A stretch of DNA of 64,000 nt from Kluyveromyces lactis (GCF_000002515.2 NC_006038.1:992001-1056000); one strand, 5' to 3'. Positions 32,930-42,644 are shown, numbered from the stretch's first letter. Numbers and translations are program-made. Notes: a model not told the origin generated them from the letters alone.

Positions 32930-32938
32930 TTTGCCACC
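32930..32938 (-). promoter_or_regulatory. PACE element (Rpn4 site) of PRE1
   Basis: GGTGGCAAA read on the gene's strand (TTTGCCACC on the plus strand) is the exact proteasome-associated control element bound by Rpn4 in yeasts. It is 78 bp upstream of the PRE1 ATG, and PRE6 in this window carries the same 9-mer. Confidence 0.85.
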
Positions 32939-33243
32939 GTAAGTGTATGTTCTTTTTGTCAATTGTATTTTAGTTAAACATTTTCAAACATCATTTAAAG
33001 GTTTTCCACTGTATGAAAGGTGACAATACACAGAGAGAGAAACAGACAAAGCGTTTTATTCGCAGGAATGAAGCCCAAGCTAGGCGCCAATTGTGGGGTG
33101 ATAGTAACTAAGAATACACTTGTTGAATGTTTTTTATTTTACTGTTTTGTTTCAGGTAGTATCGATAAATAGGTATTGTTCTTATTTGTAAATATACATA
33201 TGTATATATGTGCTTGATCATGCAAGACAGCTGAATTAGGCAT

Positions 33244-34554
33244 TCAGAAGTCAATAGACGACTTGATATCTTCTTCACGGTCTCTCTTTTGTGAGGATAA
33301 TTCTTGTTTGACCAACTTGTTGACATACTTTCCGAACATGTCTAGGTACGGTTGTAGTGAAGTGCGTTGCACTTGATTATCGTTAGTATCCATTTCGTTC
33401 TGTAATTTTATAAGTTTTGGTGCCATTTCTGGTGAGAACTCTTCTGTAATCGGTACACAAACGTTACCAGTGGATGGATGTATACAGAATGGAGCCTTGA
33501 GTAAATGGATGGTTTGTTTTGTGACTTCCACATCTAATTTAGGGTATAGCGTTTGGATGATGATATCTTCTTTACTCTCGCGTAGTCTCTGCAAATAATC
33601 GTGTTGTCTCTGTTTAGGAAAGCTACTTATTAGCTGAGACGCTATCACATCCATGTCCTTCCATTTTTCCTCACTTGATCTTCCAGGTTTGTTGGTCCAT
33701 AGTTTCTTTAGCTGCTCAGATAGCTGTTTGTCGTGACAACTGGTAGCCAAAGATTTTATCGCTAGTTCATCATCTCTCCAAGTGTCTTGTTCCCTTAGAA
33801 TGATTTCAACGAAATGAGGTTTCAAAATCTCCAGAGATCTTGATAGATGTGGATGCAGCGGTCTAACCAAATTCAATCTCTTCTCAATATTTCTATCCCT
33901 AACCACGTTCATATAATCCAACATGTTCTTCCTATGAGAATCCGTCATGACCCTGGCTCTCTTGTCACTAATCCAACAATGGGCACCACGTCTACCAGAG
34001 AAAACCCAAATGAACTCATCAAAACCGAAATCATTTTCCAAAGATGAATTGATTACTTTCATAGCTAATTTAATAAAGTGCCAACACTTGGGACACACTT
34101 GTGCCCCAGAACAACATGTTCTATAACTATCATAATCATCCATATCGATATCGAAAACTAATTCTTTCTCCATCGGTTTCATCTCAGTCTTAAGTAAAGA
34201 GTCGCGCTCCCTTGGCGGTTTATTGTACACTGCACCGATCTCAAATCTATCTGGATTAGCCTTCTGGATCTGTACTTTGAACTCCTGTACGCTGTTGAAC
34301 GAATTATATCTTTTGTATGCACCAGATCTGAACGCCATCGCGAATTCTCTATTGATGATATCACGGCCTGGTTTAGGTGAATGGTTCAGCCATTGAAATA
34401 TCTGCTTAAAAGGATACAGATGTTGATAGTAGTATTGCATATCTGATGAACTAGGTCCATAATTTGAAGGAGGAGTGTCACCTCCATATGGGGTAGTCGA
34501 TGACGATGGTACAGTGGAAGAGCCAGGCTCAACGGCGTCAACTAAGGATGGCAT
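33244..34554 (-). CDS. PRI1: DNA primase small catalytic subunit
   Basis: The catalytic acidic motif ELVFDIDMDDYD is at about 132-141, followed by a zinc-binding group CCSGAQVCPKCW (C147, C148, C154, C157) and the primase motif WVFSGRRGAHCWISD. The core from SSSDMQYYYQHLYPF on is almost identical to S. cerevisiae Pri1. Residue numbers use the second ATG (34554, MPSLVDAVEPG). An ATG 36 bp upstream (34590) would add MQFQLILTANFD, which is not expected, so I prefer 34554 (436 residues). The subunit makes RNA primers in the polymerase alpha-primase complex. Confidence 0.94.
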   Translation of the reverse strand: MPSLVDAVEPGSSTVPSSSTTPYGGDTPPSNYGPSSSDMQYYYQHLYPFKQIFQWLNHSPKPGRDIINREFAMAFRSGAYKRYNSFNSVQEFKVQIQKANPDRFEIGAVYNKPPRERDSLLKTEMKPMEKELVFDIDMDDYDSYRTCCSGAQVCPKCWHFIKLAMKVINSSLENDFGFDEFIWVFSGRRGAHCWISDKRARVMTDSHRKNMLDYMNVVRDRNIEKRLNLVRPLHPHLSRSLEILKPHFVEIILREQDTWRDDELAIKSLATSCHDKQLSEQLKKLWTNKPGRSSEEKWKDMDVIASQLISSFPKQRQHDYLQRLRESKEDIIIQTLYPKLDVEVTKQTIHLLKAPFCIHPSTGNVCVPITEEFSPEMAPKLIKLQNEMDTNDNQVQRTSLQPYLDMFGKYVNKLVKQELSSQKRDREEDIKSSIDF

Positions 34555-34885
34555 GTCAAAGTTAGCGGTTAATATGAGTTGAAATTGCACTAGCAGAGAC
34601 CGTCACAAACCCTTGGCGTTTGTCCTGTTGATTGTCTCGACAGTGTCAGTTCGAGCACTCATCGAATTTGATCTGATTCTTGTTTCAAAACGCGTCAATT
34701 TGAATTTTGATAAAAACTGCGATTTAGATAATGTGACGCCAAGGAAGTCACATGACGCCAAATGACAAAGATATGCACTGGCCCGCACGAAGAGCTAGTG
34801 GGAATGATGAGTATCTGGAACAAACTTATTATGTGTCTATTTATATGTGTGTGTATATATGGTACGGGAGCAAAGCTTAATCCTT
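34555..34885. other. Intergenic region: PRI1 promoter and EGH1 3' side
   Basis: A 331-bp gap. It contains AAACGCGTCAA at about 34687-34697. The ACGCGT core is the MluI cell-cycle box bound by MBF, which controls PRI1 and other DNA synthesis genes in S. cerevisiae. No gene is seen. Confidence 0.5.
34689..34694 (+). promoter_or_regulatory. MCB (MluI cell-cycle box) upstream of PRI1
   Basis: ACGCGT lies about 135 bp upstream of the preferred PRI1 start. MBF (Mbp1-Swi6) drives G1/S transcription of DNA replication genes through this hexamer in S. cerevisiae, and PRI1 is such a gene. One copy only was seen. Confidence 0.6.
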
Positions 34886-37111
34886 TTATGAGATAACACA
34901 GCTGTCCTCATTTGCTGTCACATTGATTAAAGAAATGTTCAAAAACTGATGGCCAGGTTCGTGAATCCACTGTAGTATCTGTCTCTCAGGATCGTAAGTG
35001 AAATGGCCAGAGGAGGATTTCATTATAATGTTGTCAAGTTTGAAATGATATGCCGGCAGAAATATCAAAGATCTGTTACTGGAAGACGCGTGACCATGAA
35101 TTTCCAAATCGTAAGTGCTGTTGAAGGGATCAAATTTTGCTGAAATGAAGGATCCACTAATCTTAATTGGAGATGGTCTCAAAACAGAATCTAATGCCCT
35201 GAACCCACTATAGTCTATTAGTGCAATGCCGTTATTTGCCGTTTTGAAAGTATTGGCTGATTTAGTTGATCTTGTTGATCCTGAAAGTGAAGAGAAAATT
35301 TCTGATTCCTGTAAGGATACCGTTTCACTACCAAGATGCGGAACTTCTACAGTCACTTTTTCCCTTTTAGCATCATCGGAACTCCAAAGTGAGAAATCTT
35401 CGTTATTCCATTGATCGCCCCATTGATGAGAGTTTTTCGAGCAATAACACCAAAGAGAAAATGATAGGTTGTTATTCTCCAAAGCGAATCCAATAGCATC
35501 CATAGCACTTGTCTGTGACGTATATTGTCCGGTCTTATATGCTTCTTTGTTGTCCATATCAAATGGCATACCAATTTCACTGAAAACGACGGCAACATGA
35601 CCACCTAACACTTCTCTAGCCTCATCTCTTATGTCACGGAGTTGTTTTGAAATGCATTTTTTGATATTGTTCTCACCCAATACCACACTGAACACCGGGT
35701 TAAGATACTTACCCCTTACTATTCCCAAGGTGTTGACGTTGTAAATCTTGTTCCAAGTTTTAAACATCAATGACATACCATCATAAAAATGCGTGGAAAA
35801 TACCGTTCTATCATCTATCAAAGAGGAGTTCTTCAGCTCTGGTGGCCGTTGAAAAACAGGATTTTGCATGAATAAAAACCTTTCTTTATCTATACTGCGG
35901 AACATATTCCTAAACTTCTCGAAGTATGAAACATACATGTTGTTAATGAAATACTTCATATCAACTCCGCCGTCAGAGAAGTACCGAGGATGTAGCAAGC
36001 GCGGTTTCATTTCTTTGATATCCCATACCTTATGTAACTTCCAGATACACCCAGTCTTCCACTCTGTATCTCTTTCCCATCCATATTGTGCGTCGATTTG
36101 GCCTCTTTCCTGTTGGTTCATCCATACTGATTGTCCTTCAGGATTAACAAATGTAGTTCCAATTTTCTTGGGTCCTGCCACGGTAATATCATATAGATCA
36201 ACATTGGTTTCAAACCCTTCTCCAAGAATAAAACTTTGGAAAGCTGTTGGAGTGGGACCCATCCTTAACTCTCTTTCTTTTGGAATTTGCGAAAGTATAG
36301 GATAGCCAATGTATCCTTCGCTTGGTTCATTAACAGTTTCTAACCCAAGAACCAAATTTCCTTCAAATAGTTCTGGTGATTGCTCCATCAAATATCGATA
36401 CATAGCACCAATTGCATCATTGAATGAATCTTGTAAATAATCCTGGATGTTTTTACCATTTATGATACACTTTGGTGCATATTGTCTTCCACCAAAAAAT
36501 AGCGTAAACATGGTCTGGCAAGCTAACTTGAAATAATTCGTTGGCCAAAACATCTTAGGGTAATGTTTTACTTGTTTCCCAGTATCTTTGTCGATGTATT
36601 CATTATGTAATATAGCAGCTTGAGTGACAGAAACTCTTTTTGGTTGGAAACCCGCGCAATATAGAGTCCAAAGAGGCGCTCCAGATCCACCTGTAAATCT
36701 GGACCATACATCCTGATGTGGATCAAAATACACGTACATATCACCGATTTCATATATTTTCAATAGAACTTGACGTACGTACTCAATGTACTCAAAATCG
36801 TACTGCCCTGGACCCTTATGCTCCAATGCTTCCCAATTAAAACAGAATCGAATGGTATTATACCCCATCGACTTCAATCTAGTAATATGTTCATTTACTT
36901 CATCAATGTCGATAGGATGGTTTACAAAGTTCGCATCATCTGCTGAATCCCAAAATGAGTCAAGTAACGGAGAGTGCGAAGTTACGGTTGGTGAATTCGG
37001 GTATTTGACGCATGGATCCAAGTTCACTCCACGAAGTTGTACCACACGATCATGAGAGTCAATGAACTCCCCTTCAGAAGACACTCGGATTTTTTCAAGA
37101 ACCATTTTCAC
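34886..37111 (-). CDS. EGH1: Steryl-beta-glucosidase, GH5 family
   Basis: The 741-residue product begins QLRGVNLDPCVKYP, the start of the (beta/alpha)8 barrel. The acid/base motif VLGLETVNEPSEGY has its NEP near residue 261. The nucleophile motif is VVFSEIGMPFD near 510, and HFYDG lies between. Both catalytic glutamates are present. A C-terminal beta domain follows. Length is close to yeast Egh1 (764), which hydrolyses ergosteryl-beta-glucoside and other glucosylated lipids and is linked to the vacuole. It sits beside PRI1 as YIR007W sits beside YIR008C. Confidence 0.93.
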   Translation of the reverse strand: MKMVLEKIRVSSEGEFIDSHDRVVQLRGVNLDPCVKYPNSPTVTSHSPLLDSFWDSADDANFVNHPIDIDEVNEHITRLKSMGYNTIRFCFNWEALEHKGPGQYDFEYIEYVRQVLLKIYEIGDMYVYFDPHQDVWSRFTGGSGAPLWTLYCAGFQPKRVSVTQAAILHNEYIDKDTGKQVKHYPKMFWPTNYFKLACQTMFTLFFGGRQYAPKCIINGKNIQDYLQDSFNDAIGAMYRYLMEQSPELFEGNLVLGLETVNEPSEGYIGYPILSQIPKERELRMGPTPTAFQSFILGEGFETNVDLYDITVAGPKKIGTTFVNPEGQSVWMNQQERGQIDAQYGWERDTEWKTGCIWKLHKVWDIKEMKPRLLHPRYFSDGGVDMKYFINNMYVSYFEKFRNMFRSIDKERFLFMQNPVFQRPPELKNSSLIDDRTVFSTHFYDGMSLMFKTWNKIYNVNTLGIVRGKYLNPVFSVVLGENNIKKCISKQLRDIRDEAREVLGGHVAVVFSEIGMPFDMDNKEAYKTGQYTSQTSAMDAIGFALENNNLSFSLWCYCSKNSHQWGDQWNNEDFSLWSSDDAKREKVTVEVPHLGSETVSLQESEIFSSLSGSTRSTKSANTFKTANNGIALIDYSGFRALDSVLRPSPIKISGSFISAKFDPFNSTYDLEIHGHASSSNRSLIFLPAYHFKLDNIIMKSSSGHFTYDPERQILQWIHEPGHQFLNISLINVTANEDSCVIS

Positions 37112-37360
37112 GGAAAAGGAATGACAAGTGCCTCAGTGGTTTCAAGTCCGGATAGGTGATATCGGATGCTGAATTACTATCTCAACGCCCCTAATAAAAC
37201 CTGGATCTAACTTGATTGAAACTGGATTGAAAACGAGTGAATTTTCCAGCTAAGTATTATTGAAAAGATTGATAATCACTTCACCCACACAATTGGTGCT
37301 CTGAATATGTATGTTTGAACCAAGGCTCAAGCTTTCTGCCAGGTGAAACAAGTGTAACGT

Positions 37361-37408
<48 letters not shown>

Positions 37409-37477
37409 AATAAAGGAAAGTTTGAGGATTTCAAAAGTCCAGTCCGAACGAGAGCTAAGAAAAAAATAAAAAGAAAA
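37112..37477. other. Intergenic region: EGH1 promoter side, downstream of tRNA-Glu
   Basis: A 366-bp stretch between the EGH1 start and the tRNA 3' end. It contains a long (TA)n tract described separately. No gene is seen. Confidence 0.3.
37365..37396. repeat. (TA)16 microsatellite with a TATG tail
   Basis: A pure run of 16 TA units is followed by TGTATGTATG. It lies about 80 bp 3' of tRNA-Glu and is likely polymorphic between strains. Confidence 0.95.
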
Positions 37478-37549
37478 CTCCGATACGGGGAGTCGAACCC
37501 CGGTCTCCACGGTGAAAGCGTGATGTGATAGCCGTTACACTATATCGGA
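37478..37549 (-). tRNA. tRNA-Glu (UUC)
   Basis: The 72-nt gene reads TCCGATATAGTGTAACGGCT at its 5' end on the minus strand. It has a 7-bp acceptor stem (TCCGATA/TATCGGA), A box TAGTGTAACGG, anticodon TTC (plus-strand GAA at 37514-37516) in the loop CTTTCAC, and a B box GGGTTCGACTC. The discriminator base is G. There is no intron and CCA is not encoded, as usual for eukaryotes. A run of Ts on the gene's strand (plus-strand A-runs at 37461-37477) follows as the RNA polymerase III terminator. Confidence 0.98.
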
Positions 37550-38049
37550 TATTTGGATGAAAATATAGTTTTTCACAGCTCCATCATGCGGTTCAGTGGA
37601 GAGGTCCATCATTTGAAATCATTTGGCTATTGGAATATAATTTATCCAACTCCGCTCAGTGCCGTCCGCTTTAGTGGCAGCGCAATGGTAACATGGGCGT
37701 TTCAATCAATCTCCGCGAATATGGAGACAGAGCTGCTCTGGAGTGATATATCTGTTAGATAACTTGTGCCTGTAATTTTTCGAATGAAAGTGTCTGAGCT
37801 TTTATTTGTACTTAAATATAATAATTTCCAATACCGTCACTAACGTTGACATATAAATGAGTATGTTGGGAGGGGGAATGGAAAGATTGATGTGAAAAAA
37901 AGATATCGCAAAGTTGGAACCTTCATAGAAGGAATTGAAATGAATATGATGAAGTTTGATAAATATGAAGTATCAAAACCGTACAAAGTTTATTCGCAGT
38001 CATCAACGAATTGTGTTAAATAATAGATCATTCAAAACAACGAGGGTGA
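37550..38049. other. Intergenic region between tRNA-Glu and MDM38
   Basis: No gene is supported. A 69-codon ORF at 37553-37762 has no recognisable motif. A TATA-like segment TTAAATATAATAAT lies near 37812-37825. Confidence 0.3.
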
Positions 38050-39855
38050 TTATTGCTTCTTACCATCAGATGGTTCGTCCGAATTTTTGGTATCTTTAGC
38101 AGGTTCCGAGGAAGCTTTTTCAGGAATTTCCTCTTCTTTTTCATCTAAGTTGATGTCATCTTTGATAACTTCTCTTTGAGATCTCAACTTAGCTTCTTCT
38201 TCTTCCTTCTTAATCAACTCCTCTTGCTCCTTCAAAACGCTTAACTTGAATGCATTATCGTCAGTCTTTTGCTGTTCTTCTTCTTCTTCCGCTTCTTCTG
38301 ATACTGCTTCTTTTTCATCCTTCGCTTGTTCTGGCTGAGGTTCTTGCACGGCTTCCTTCTTTTGATCAGTAACGCTAGATTCAGACTTGGCTGAAGCAGG
38401 TTTGGTTTCAGTTTCGGATTTTGGTGAAGCAGATGCGATGTTACTTACAACATTAGCAGCTGCAGATGCAGCACTTGCATTAGTAGCAAGAGCTTCGCTG
38501 GCTAATTTAGTAATAGAGGGTTCTTCCTTTGGCTCTGCCTTCGCAGCTGCTGCTGTGGAAGAACTAGGTTCTTTGCTTTCTGAGACATCCAACTTAGTGA
38601 CGTTATAAACTGGATCTGGGATACTGCTCAAAACTTGAAGAATACCATCGTAGTAGAAATCCAATAAATTGTTGAATTTCGTATCTTCGACCTCGGCTTC
38701 GATGGATGCGGTAGAATAAGCATCGACTTTTTGTTCTTTTGGAATACCACCAAACGTGTAAGCACTCGAAAGCACCAACAAAACACTTGGGACTTGATGT
38801 CTCAATCTCAAATCTAACCAAACTTTCAAATTTTCTAGCAATTCATCTTTGCTAACACCGAAGGTCTTAATACCTCTTGAGACACACGCCTGATAAAGTT
38901 CCTCATCGGATAACGAAGCAGCACCTTCATAATCGATGGTTTTATCATCTTCTATGATATGCTTCAAGTTAAAACGAATTTGGTAACGAAGCATGTTATC
39001 GTTACCGAATGGTCTCAAGGACATGTATTTGGCCATGGCAATTAATTGAGGTCTGGACAAGTTATCCAAAACGGTATCGTTCTTGAACATCTTGGCAACA
39101 TTTAAGATTTCTTCGTGTGTGAATAGGTTTTCTTTACCATCTTTGGTGGAGTTTAGCTTCTTGAAGAAGTTCAGGAACTGTTTCTTTTTCTCTGTTGATT
39201 CCAAAGATTTGTAATTGATCAAAGAAGACTCTTCCAACGTCTCTTGTAAAAAGTTTGATGTCTTAGCCCTGATTTCGTTCAACTTAGTCCTCTTAATTTT
39301 CTTTTCCTTACCACTTTCATAGGTGGAAGGCAACAAATTAGGAAATATCTTCAATGCCACTGGAAGTAACAATTCTGCAAATGGGATAATTAAGAAGGCA
39401 CTGAAGGGAACAAGACGGAAGATATCACCCATTGTTCTCTTCAATTGATTCTTTTCACGTCTTGAAAGTTCGTAACCTTGGACGAACTTCACCAAAAGCT
39501 TGGTGGAAACTTTAATCTCATACCCCAAAAGTTTTGTACCGTTGACGTAATGGGTCAACTCGTGTTTAATTCTATCCCACAAGGGAGGTTTCTTCTCTTT
39601 CTTTGCAGCTACTGGCTTAGTGGCTGGTGCTTTTGACGCATCAACTAACTCACCAGTACTAGCTTTATCCGTTGTTGCGGCAGCAGTATTTGTAACCGTT
39701 CCGGTTTCAGAATTGCTATTACTAGAAGCAAATCGTTTACCACCGGCTATCATCGTCACATGCGCTGGGACCGGTAACACCGGTACCCTTAACCCCGCAT
39801 TATTACGCAAGATACCATAACCTGGCTTCACAGGAGTTACCACGCGACGAAACAT
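38050..39855 (-). CDS. MDM38: Mitochondrial inner-membrane LETM1 protein Mdm38
   Basis: The 601-residue product has a presequence, then [32 protein letters not shown] and the LETM1 core. A single membrane helix lies at about 152-175 ([36 protein letters not shown]). The ribosome-binding-like domain contains [30 protein letters not shown] long Glu/Lys-rich coiled-coil tail ends the protein. It matches Mdm38 (573 residues), with Ylh47 as its duplicate in S. cerevisiae. Mdm38 supports K+/H+ exchange and binds mitoribosomes. Its neighbour MIM1 is also its neighbour in S. cerevisiae. Confidence 0.95.
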   Translation of the reverse strand: MFRRVVTPVKPGYGILRNNAGLRVPVLPVPAHVTMIAGGKRFASSNSNSETGTVTNTAAATTDKASTGELVDASKAPATKPVAAKKEKKPPLWDRIKHELTHYVNGTKLLGYEIKVSTKLLVKFVQGYELSRREKNQLKRTMGDIFRLVPFSAFLIIPFAELLLPVALKIFPNLLPSTYESGKEKKIKRTKLNEIRAKTSNFLQETLEESSLINYKSLESTEKKKQFLNFFKKLNSTKDGKENLFTHEEILNVAKMFKNDTVLDNLSRPQLIAMAKYMSLRPFGNDNMLRYQIRFNLKHIIEDDKTIDYEGAASLSDEELYQACVSRGIKTFGVSKDELLENLKVWLDLRLRHQVPSVLLVLSSAYTFGGIPKEQKVDAYSTASIEAEVEDTKFNNLLDFYYDGILQVLSSIPDPVYNVTKLDVSESKEPSSSTAAAAKAEPKEEPSITKLASEALATNASAASAAANVVSNIASASPKSETETKPASAKSESSVTDQKKEAVQEPQPEQAKDEKEAVSEEAEEEEEQQKTDDNAFKLSVLKEQEELIKKEEEEAKLRSQREVIKDDINLDEKEEEIPEKASSEPAKDTKNSDEPSDGKKQ

Positions 39856-40368
39856 AAATAAAATTGAATTGTCAGGATATACCGTTCGAGAATTGGATTG
39901 GTTTTCCTGGTTCTTTCTATGCTACAGAATGCCTTTAAAACAAACGGAAGTCAAATAATAATAGAATCAAAAAAAAAAAGGTCAATACAGCTGACTAGAG
40001 ATGAATAGCAATTGGCGTCTGCTACTATTTGATATCGGCTCCAGTAGTCGTTAACACAAAAGCAACAGTTTATTGTTCAATAAAAACGCTCATTGAACGT
40101 TTTCATTGAAATTGTGAGAAGTAGATGTCTAAGTTCGAAAATTGTTGAAAAGCGATGTTCAAACTAAATTCACAGTATGAATATTATGAACTGAGAATGA
40201 AGTAACCCTTTAAATGGCAAAAGGGAAAAGAAAACAAACTAGGGAGTTGAAGTTTGATCAACGTGTTTGTCTACAAGCTGTCCTTTGTATATCATACATT
40301 CTAAATATTTCGGCTGCCGTGTTTTGGATGGATGTTGTAAGGTAGTGAGTGAGCGAATGAAATAAAAG
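39856..40368. other. Intergenic region: divergent promoters of MDM38 and the VLD1-like gene, with a possible first exon
   Basis: A short frame at 40214-40345 encodes 43 residues (starting MAKGKRKQTRELKFDQRVCL) with a hydrophobic C-terminal half. It resembles the start of a membrane protein and could be an upstream exon of the next gene, or a chance frame. No clear splice sites join the two in frame. Confidence 0.35.
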
Positions 40369-40998
40369 ATGATTGTTTCTAATTTTTGCGGGAAATTAAT
40401 GATCTTCATGTATACAGTTATCTATCTACGGTTTATGAAGGACCAAACGATAACTATTGCCCTAAGTTCATTGATTCTTATGTTTTTCAGCTACCTGTCA
40501 CATTCTCTTTTGATAGTATACCATGCAGAATTGACAGAGAATCATGAAGAAATGCGGACGATTATGTTGAGAAATTTCAGGGGACTACAAGTGTTATTGT
40601 TGCTAGAGACCGTTGCATCGGTGGCGTACCATTCTGTAATAAATATAGAACGGGACGTGTGTCGGTGGAAATATGGCTACTGGTTCACGCAATTCATTGG
40701 TGATCTGCAATGTGGGAAAGGTGGTCGGGCAATGTTATTGTTCTTAGATTTGACATTTACGTTTCTGCTCCTAACATCCATCACTTACATGAGTACTAAC
40801 GTTGAACTCAATACTGTTGATTTCAAAGTTAGTGTATCTGCACTAAACGTGGATGAATGGGGGATACTAAGCTTGCTAAAGATGAAGTCCTTGGATATGG
40901 ACGCCAGTATCTTGAAAATCACGCTAGACGAGTTCAACGTCGATCTTGGTGACTCTTATGCTAACTATAATTCCATGGAAGTAATGGATTCAGATTGA
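40369..40998 (+). CDS. VLD1: Multi-pass membrane protein, likely Vld1 (YIR014W) homologue
   Basis: The 209-residue product has hydrophobic segments at about 8-24, 28-51, 69-90 and 126-147. The C-terminal 60 residues are soluble and acidic. The motifs are not diagnostic. The call rests mainly on position: the next gene, on the same strand, is RPR2 (YIR015W), and MET28 and a YOL036W/YIR016W homologue follow. Vld1 directs the Tul1 (DSC) ubiquitin ligase complex to the vacuole in S. cerevisiae and is about 242 residues long. This product is shorter, which fits a missing N-terminal exon. An in-frame TAA lies two codons before this ATG, so simple extension is impossible. Confidence 0.55.
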   Translation: MIVSNFCGKLMIFMYTVIYLRFMKDQTITIALSSLILMFFSYLSHSLLIVYHAELTENHEEMRTIMLRNFRGLQVLLLLETVASVAYHSVINIERDVCRWKYGYWFTQFIGDLQCGKGGRAMLLFLDLTFTFLLLTSITYMSTNVELNTVDFKVSVSALNVDEWGILSLLKMKSLDMDASILKITLDEFNVDLGDSYANYNSMEVMDSD

Positions 40999-41227
40999 AT
41001 AAAAAATATAGAGGAATTATGGCGGAGGTATCATTTTAACGAACTCCTGCGTTACATCAGCAATCTCTCTTTGTCTTTGCATTGCAGCCTCCTCTTTTTC
41101 TACCTTTTCGTCCATATCAGAAATATAAGATGAAATGAAAATTGTTAAGAACCACTCACTAGATGAGGTTTGTATGCAAACAGGGACAGTTCTAGGTCAA
41201 AGTTTACACCGGCCAACCTGTTATAAG

Positions 41228-41698
41228 ATGAGCGAACGGACGGCGAAAGTTAAAGAGAACAAAAAGAAATCGAACATCGATTCGGATGGAACAATACAAA
41301 TTCCTGCACCAAAGGGTATTGGGAATAAAGAGCATTACCAAAGGTTGAACTATCTCATACAATCCTCGGCCTTCCTAGCAACACAGATACGTGATAAAGA
41401 CGAAGCCTTGAGCCGAAACTACATAAAAAATATGGATTCTATACGGAAGAAGAACCAGCTTGCACTATCTCCGCACATGAAGAGACAAGTTTGTAAGAAA
41501 TGTCAAAGGTTGCTAATAGCAGGACGGAACCTCCAGATGAAAATAATGAACGGAAGTAAGAAAAAGGGCAAGAACCTACGTAAATCCGATGTACTTGTGT
41601 ACCAGTGCATATGCGGTGAAACTAAGAAGTTCCCCATCGGTAAGGACCCTACATATCAATTGCACTTAGAGAAACCAGGAATCTTAATTAACGTATAA
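41228..41698 (+). CDS. RPR2: RNase P protein subunit Rpr2
   Basis: The 156-residue product has the Rpr2/Rpp21/Snm1 layout. Helices (EHYQRLNYLIQSSAFLA, RNYIKNMDSIRKKNQLALSP) are followed by a zinc ribbon with CKKC (C89, C92) and CIC (C127, C129), a CxxC...CxC form. Yeast Rpr2 (144 residues) lines up from the ATG at 41228 (MSERTAKVKENKKK). The frame is open from an ATG 93 bp earlier, but the extra residues are not conserved. The subunit is needed for nuclear pre-tRNA 5' processing. It converges with MIM1, with an ATT-repeat tract (about 41715-41745) between them. Confidence 0.88.
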   Translation: MSERTAKVKENKKKSNIDSDGTIQIPAPKGIGNKEHYQRLNYLIQSSAFLATQIRDKDEALSRNYIKNMDSIRKKNQLALSPHMKRQVCKKCQRLLIAGRNLQMKIMNGSKKKGKNLRKSDVLVYQCICGETKKFPIGKDPTYQLHLEKPGILINV

Positions 41699-41800
41699 AC
41701 TTTTGATCATCTGTATTATTATTATTATTATTATCATTAGTATTATATTGTACAATGGAATAAAAACCTAAGAGTGTATATAGAATTAGATTGGGCTTAT

Positions 41801-42298
41801 TTACAAAAATTTATCATTACTTTCTGTATCATTAACTGTCTTGCCAGAGTTTGATGGATGTGTCTCAGTGATGTCATATTCAAACTTTTTCCTACTTTCA
41901 GGGAATATACGGTATCCTGTGTTCTTCCTATTAAACCAGTTCCAATTCCAGCTCAACTCATGAGCCACTAGCTCACCAAACCCAAGCATTAGCCCGTTAA
42001 TAAAGGGAAGAACTAAATTTATAGAACATGATCCTGCGAATGATAAGATCTTACCGAAGGAAACACCATTCTTTTCACTAGACAGTTGACTCAAACTAGT
42101 AGTACTCGTCGTGCTAGGACTTCTAGACACAGAAACACCGGTATCCGCCAAATTAGTCAAATACTGTCTGTTCTCTTCTCTTAAATCATCGGTATCTTGT
42201 TCCAAATCGTGCGAATTCATAACATTCAAACTATCACCTCTGGACAAAATGGTAGCATGCAACTCCTCCGGAATATCGTTGAAAACCTCTTCAGCCAT
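41801..42298 (-). CDS. MIM1: Mitochondrial outer-membrane import protein Mim1
   Basis: The 165-residue product ends in the highly conserved Mim1 segment. FAGSCSINLVLPFINGLMLGFGELVAHELSW is a membrane helix with G102xxxG106 packing, followed by NWFNRKNTGYRIFPESRK. Yeast Mim1 (113 residues) has the same block. Here the N-terminal cytosolic part is about 45 residues longer and rich in Ser/Thr and acidic residues. Mim1 with Mim2 inserts alpha-helical outer-membrane proteins and helps TOM assembly. It diverges from PRE6. Confidence 0.93.
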   Translation of the reverse strand: MAEEVFNDIPEELHATILSRGDSLNVMNSHDLEQDTDDLREENRQYLTNLADTGVSVSRSPSTTSTTSLSQLSSEKNGVSFGKILSFAGSCSINLVLPFINGLMLGFGELVAHELSWNWNWFNRKNTGYRIFPESRKKFEYDITETHPSNSGKTVNDTESNDKFL

Positions 42299-42496
42299 GT
42301 TTAACCAAACCTTGACTTTGAATCACTTCACTATTCAGTGAATAACTGGTGAGCGGAGTTTATATACTAGTATAATGTATTCATCTTTAAATGAAATCAA
42401 GACTCAGAGTCTATTCATCCAGTTTCATATATATAACGATCGAATTATAAAATCTCGTTGTTGCCGATCGAAAAATCCACGCCTCGAAACCCGTGG

Positions 42497-42541
42497 CCGG
42501 GTAATAGTGTATGATATTGTAGTCACGTGTATGATCACGTG
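42497..42541. promoter_or_regulatory. Reb1-type site plus two CACGTG boxes between MIM1 and PRE6
   Basis: CCGGGTAA (42497-42504) is followed by CACGTG (42524-42529) and CACGTG (42536-42541). Both boxes have TCACGTG context. The cluster is roughly 200 bp from the MIM1 ATG and 260-300 bp from the PRE6 ATG. Confidence 0.6.
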
Positions 42542-42635
42542 ACTTGCAATTTTGGTTTTTTCTCATCATCATCTCTGTATTGATGGAATCAACTCAATTG
42601 ATACATTTAGGCATGTATATAATTAAAGGTTTTAG

Positions 42636-42644
42636 TTTGCCACC
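42636..42644 (+). promoter_or_regulatory. PACE element (Rpn4 site) of PRE6
   Basis: TTTGCCACC is the exact reverse complement of the Rpn4 site GGTGGCAAA. It lies 156 bp upstream of the PRE6 ATG. PRE1 in this window has the same 9-mer. Confidence 0.85.

Noticed and set aside
37668-37740. A possible second tRNA near tRNA-Glu, from GGCAGCGCAATGGTAACATGG
   Set aside because: It has an A-box-like look but no GGTTCGANNCC B box and no acceptor stem.
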